Below are positions 61,383 to 64,000 of a DNA stretch of 64,000 bases, in pieces (position 1 is the stretch's first letter; the number at the start of each line of letters is the position of its first letter). The stretch lies in NCBI RefSeq assembly GCF_963966145.1, contig NC_091046.1, positions 22,878,001 to 22,942,000 of the forward strand. The letters are read 5' to 3'. The position numbers and the translations under genes are program-made. The notes under the pieces are model-generated. The model was not told where the DNA came from and searched no databases. It saw only the letters and a program-made list of their open reading frames with translations. This DNA is from Tenebrio molitor. Taxonomy: Eukaryota; Arthropoda; Insecta; Coleoptera; Tenebrionidae.

Positions 61383-62129
61383 ATGAAAAAAAGTGATAGT
61401 GAGAGCGAGAGAGACGAAGATCACAAAAGGAAAAGAGAAGAAGGACGAGAATCAGAAGAGAAGATTAACCCATTTCGGAAAAGTAAAAAAGTGGAAAGAT
61501 CACCTGTTAAAAAGGCAATGGATGAGGAAATGAAAAAGATGTTGGAAAAAATTATAGAGGATGTAGGGGAGATAAAGGAAGAGAATCGGAAGATGAGCCG
61601 GGAATTGGGACAACTGAAAAGTATGATGCGTGAAAAGGAAGAAAAATGGGAAAGAGAAAAGATGGAATTAAAAGAAAAAATGACGAAATTGGAGGAGAAA
61701 ATGGAAGAGCAGGAAAAAAGAGTGAGAAAAAAGAATATTGTCGTAACGGGACTGGATGAAGAGGAATGTGAGAACGAGAAGAAACTGGAAAAATGGATGA
61801 AGGCAGAATTAGAGGTTGAAGTAAGGGTGAAAGAGATGTATAAAATAAATGGAGGAAAAATGATTGTGGCAGAACTTGAGAGCTGGGGGGAAAAACGGAA
61901 AGTTATGAAAAATAAGAGGAAACTAAGAGAAAAAAAAGGAAAGAGAGTGTACATAGAAGATGATCTGACAAAGAAGGAAAGAGACATACAGAAGAAATTA
62001 AGAACGCTAGCCAAAGAAGAGCGACAAAAAGGACTGCGGGTGAAAGTGGGTTATAAAAAGATATGGATAGAGGGAAAAGGTTTTAGGTGGGATGAAGAAA
62101 ACGGGAAGTCACATACAGCAAATTTTTGA
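61383..62129 (+). CDS. LINE ORF1 protein, coiled coil, 248 residues
   Basis: Intact ATG-to-TGA frame. Residues 1-50 are charged (SESERDEDHKRKREE); residues about 50-118 form a Glu/Lys/Met-rich coiled coil; then KKNIVVTGLDEEECENEKKL begins a globular part with KRVYIEDDLTKKERDIQKKL and ends YKKIWIEGKGFRWDEE. The R-K-x-N-I-V-V-x-G-x/I start followed by a YIEDDLT-type stretch resembles the RNA-recognition and C-terminal domains of ORF1 proteins in L1-like and related insect LINEs; such proteins bind element RNA. It stands four bases ahead of ORF2, overlapping its first possible codon. Confidence 0.8.
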   Translation: MKKSDSESERDEDHKRKREEGRESEEKINPFRKSKKVERSPVKKAMDEEMKKMLEKIIEDVGEIKEENRKMSRELGQLKSMMREKEEKWEREKMELKEKMTKLEEKMEEQEKRVRKKNIVVTGLDEEECENEKKLEKWMKAELEVEVRVKEMYKINGGKMIVAELESWGEKRKVMKNKRKLREKKGKRVYIEDDLTKKERDIQKKLRTLAKEERQKGLRVKVGYKKIWIEGKGFRWDEENGKSHTANF

Positions 62130-62521
62130 ATAAGAGCGTAAGAAAAAGACGACAGGGCAGAAAAGGGAAAACGAACATGGAGAGGAATAAAGGAGAAAAC
62201 GAGCAAATAAGAATAGTATTCTGGAATGTAGCGGGAATAAAAAATAAAGAGAATGAGTTTTGGAAGTATTTGGGAGAATTTGACGTAGTGGGATTGGTAG
62301 AAACGTGGGTGGAAGAAAAGGGGTGGGAAAGATTGGAAAAAAGAATGCCGAGAGAGTTTGAGTGGAAGTGTCAATATGCAGAGAGGGAAAGCAAGAAAGG
62401 GAGAGCGAAAGGTGGGATAATAATGGGTGTGAAAAAGGGACTGGAAGAAGAAAACGGATCTGGAGTAAAAGAAGAAAGAGGGTTTATGGAAAGAACGGTG
62501 AAAAGAAAACAGAGAAAATAG
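62126..62521 (+). pseudogene. LINE ORF2, endonuclease N-terminal half
   Basis: The likely ATG is at 62177 (MERNKGENEQIRIVFWNVAG): IRIVFWNVAGI with catalytic Asn, VVGLVETWVEEKGW with catalytic Glu, and GGIIMGVKKGL. A frameshift near 62510 ends the frame at 62521; the domain continues in the frame of 62549. Confidence 0.85.
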
Positions 62522-62548
62522 AGAATTGTAACAATATACAGCAGAAGT

Positions 62549-63634
62549 ATGAAAGAAACGAAGAGAATAATAGAAGAGCGAGTAAAAGAGCAGGAAGAAG
62601 GAACTCTGGTGATTGGGGGGGATTTTAATGCAAGAATTGGGGGAAAAGGAAGGCGGATGGAAGAAGAACAAGCAACAATAGAAAGAAGACCAACAAAAGA
62701 TGGAATAGAAAACGCAGAAGGGAGAGAACTGGTTAGCTTAGTAGAAGAAAGAGGGTGGGACGTACTTAATGGAAACTGCATAGGAGACGAGAAAGGGGAG
62801 TACACGTATATTGGATCGAGAGGGGAGACAGTTATTGATTATGTTATGGTGAATGAAGAAGCATGGGATGAAATAGAAGAATTTAAGGTGGGAGAAAGAG
62901 TGGAGTCGGATCATATGCCATTGGAAGTGAGGACAAAAGGAAGAGAGAAAGAGAGAAGTATGAAGGATGTTAAAAGAAAAATTCTGAAGAATATTTGGAC
63001 GGAAGAAGGAAAAGAAAAGTATAGAGCAAGACTTAGGGAGGCAAAATACGAAGAAGAAATAAACGAAAAAGTGAGGGAGCTGAGCGAGAACGTAAAAAAT
63101 GCAACAGAAAAAAAAGAGATAGAGATAAGAGAGAAGATGGGGCTGTGGAAAAACGAGTGGTGGGATAAAGAATGCAGAGAAGGGAAGCAAGCAGCAAGAA
63201 AGAAACTAAGAAATTGGAAAAAAGAAAAAGCAACGAAGGAAGAGTACAAGAGAGAACGCAAGAGGTACTAATTAGTATGCAAAGAGAAGAAGGAAAAGAA
63301 ACGGATGGAAGAAGAAATGAAGATGAAAGGTATAAAGACGGAAGAAGAGGTGTGGAGATACATAAATAGGGAAAGAAAGAAAAAAGGAGAAATAGTGAGT
63401 GATAGAATTACTATGGAGGAATGGAGAAAGTACTTCAGTGAGTTGTTGGGGGGTGAGGAAAACAGACAAGAAAAGGAAAAGAGACAACACAGAGTGGGAG
63501 AAATAGAAGAGATAATAAGAGAAGAATTAGAGCAACAACTAAGAAAACTGAAAAGGAAAAAGGCACCGGGGAGGGACGGTATACAGAACGAATCGTGGAT
63601 ATATGGAACTGAAAGGAAGTTGATAGGTTGTTAG
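62549..63634 (+). pseudogene. LINE ORF2, endonuclease C-terminal half and linker, one stop
   Basis: TLVIGGDFNARIGG (Asp/Asn pair), VIDYVMVNEEAW and GERVESDHMPLEV (Asp-His) complete the endonuclease. WWDKECREGKQAARKKL is the usual linker motif. TAA at 63269-63271 stops it; the same frame resumes with EEEVWRYINRERKKKG, EWRKYFSELLGGEE and KRKKAPGRDGIQNE (start of the RT region), then shifts near 63620. Confidence 0.85.
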
Positions 63635-64000
63635 AGATAATGAATGGAGTGTGGAAGGGAGAGGGCTTCCCCCAGGAGTGGAAGGAGAGGATAATAAGCC
63701 CCATATATAAGAAAGGAGAAAAGGATACAGCCAGCAATTACAGGGGGATCACGCTCCTTAATACGGCATATAAGGTATACGCGATGATTGTGGAAGAAAG
63801 ACTGATGAAGGAAATGAATGAGCGGGGTGTGTTACCAGACGGGCAGGCGGGATTTAGGAAAGGTAGAGGGACTATGGACAACGTATATATCTTGAATCAT
63901 ATAATAGGAAATGAGATAAAAAAGAGGGGTAGCAAGATATATGCATTTTTTGTAGACCTGAAGGTGGCTTTTGATAATGTGGAAAGAGACTTACTGTGGG
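63625..64000 (+). pseudogene. LINE ORF2, reverse transcriptase, incomplete at the window end
   Basis: Open to the last base: GFPQEWKERIISPIYKKGEK, ASNYRGITLLNTAYKVYAMI, GVLPDGQAGFRKGRGTMDN and IYAFFVDLKVAFDNVERDLL (motif A with the catalytic Asp; K-V-A-F-D instead of the usual K-A-F-D). The rest, including the FADD box, lies beyond 64000. Confidence 0.85.

Larger units (their letters stand above)
61308..64000 (+). mobile_element. LINE with coiled-coil ORF1 and endonuclease-RT ORF2, cut by the window end
   Basis: A GC-rich 5' region (CGAGCAGTCGAAGCGAGCGG, GGCGCGCG) leads to ORF1 at 61383, then ORF2 overlapping its stop. The coding strand is strikingly purine-rich over more than 2.5 kb, so the opposite strand shows long Phe/Ser-rich shadow ORFs. 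Frame breaks are few: one shift near 62510, a stop at 63269 and a shift near 63620. The element looks younger than most others here. Clade not settled. Confidence 0.8.

Noticed and set aside
61421..63737. Long minus-strand ORFs rich in Phe and Ser (for example 61421-62014 and 62051-62671)
   Set aside because: They are the complement of a purine-rich LINE coding strand whose plus-strand frames carry clear endonuclease and RT motifs.
1..64000. CRISPR array, operon or prokaryotic features
   Set aside because: No regularly spaced repeats with unique spacers; the tandem arrays are transposon ends, and the whole window has eukaryotic transposon content.

Overview
The window looks like transposon-dense intergenic (or intronic) DNA of an insect, possibly a beetle. 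It is AT-rich and has no convincing host gene, rRNA, tRNA, operon or CRISPR. Its coding capacity consists of decayed mobile-element proteins: mariner/Tc1/IS630-type, hAT and P/THAP-type transposases and at least four kinds of non-LTR retrotransposon. Codons are interrupted by stops and frameshifts almost everywhere. The assignment to an insect rests on the element families; the species is not recognised.

Layout. 1-15 kb: short terminal-inverted-repeat (TIR) elements and foldbacks, including one Foldback/Mutator-like element with arrays of TTCCCGTC (2899-3466), two convergent LINE 3' ends (7468-8880), a mariner C-terminus and a Helitron-like 5' segment. 14.8-24 kb: a THAP-domain ORF, then a nearly complete retrotransposon with a C-terminal restriction-like endonuclease (RLE) on the minus strand (15654-19228) and a deleted second copy (22657-23691), both sitting in copies of the same mariner-like repeat. 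24-31 kb: mariner/Tc1 remnants, a large inverted repeat around a Tc1 fragment, an unusual LINE tail insertion, a Crypton-like domain exon (27933-28158), a hAT element with exact 8-bp target duplications (28204-29725), and a mariner pseudogene. 32-36.3 kb: a CR1-group LINE with ORF1, endonuclease and reverse transcriptase. 38.1-40.8 kb: a foldback holding two further TIR elements. 40.8-41.6 kb: a Helitron-like element carrying a piece of the same Crypton-like exon. 43.7-48.4 kb: two head-to-tail elements with matching TIRs and P-type transposase fragments; the second contains the C-terminal part of a retroelement ORF that is split by a Foldback-like element with nine-unit terminal arrays and a perfect 9-bp target duplication. 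49-54.6 kb: direct and inverted duplications. 56.8-60.7 kb: two nested IS630/mariner-type elements. 61.3 kb to the end: the 5' two thirds of a purine-rich LINE that runs off the window.

How the parts relate. Nothing here acts as a pathway; the logic is one of layered insertions. Several layers can be ordered because an uninterrupted copy elsewhere in the window serves as the empty site (4549-4793, 38742-39645, 53805-54490), or because target duplications are intact (28204-29725, 46338-47554). Two patterns recur: TIR elements that keep only the N-terminal DNA-binding part of a transposase, and foldbacks whose loops carry CACTCG/ACGAG motifs.
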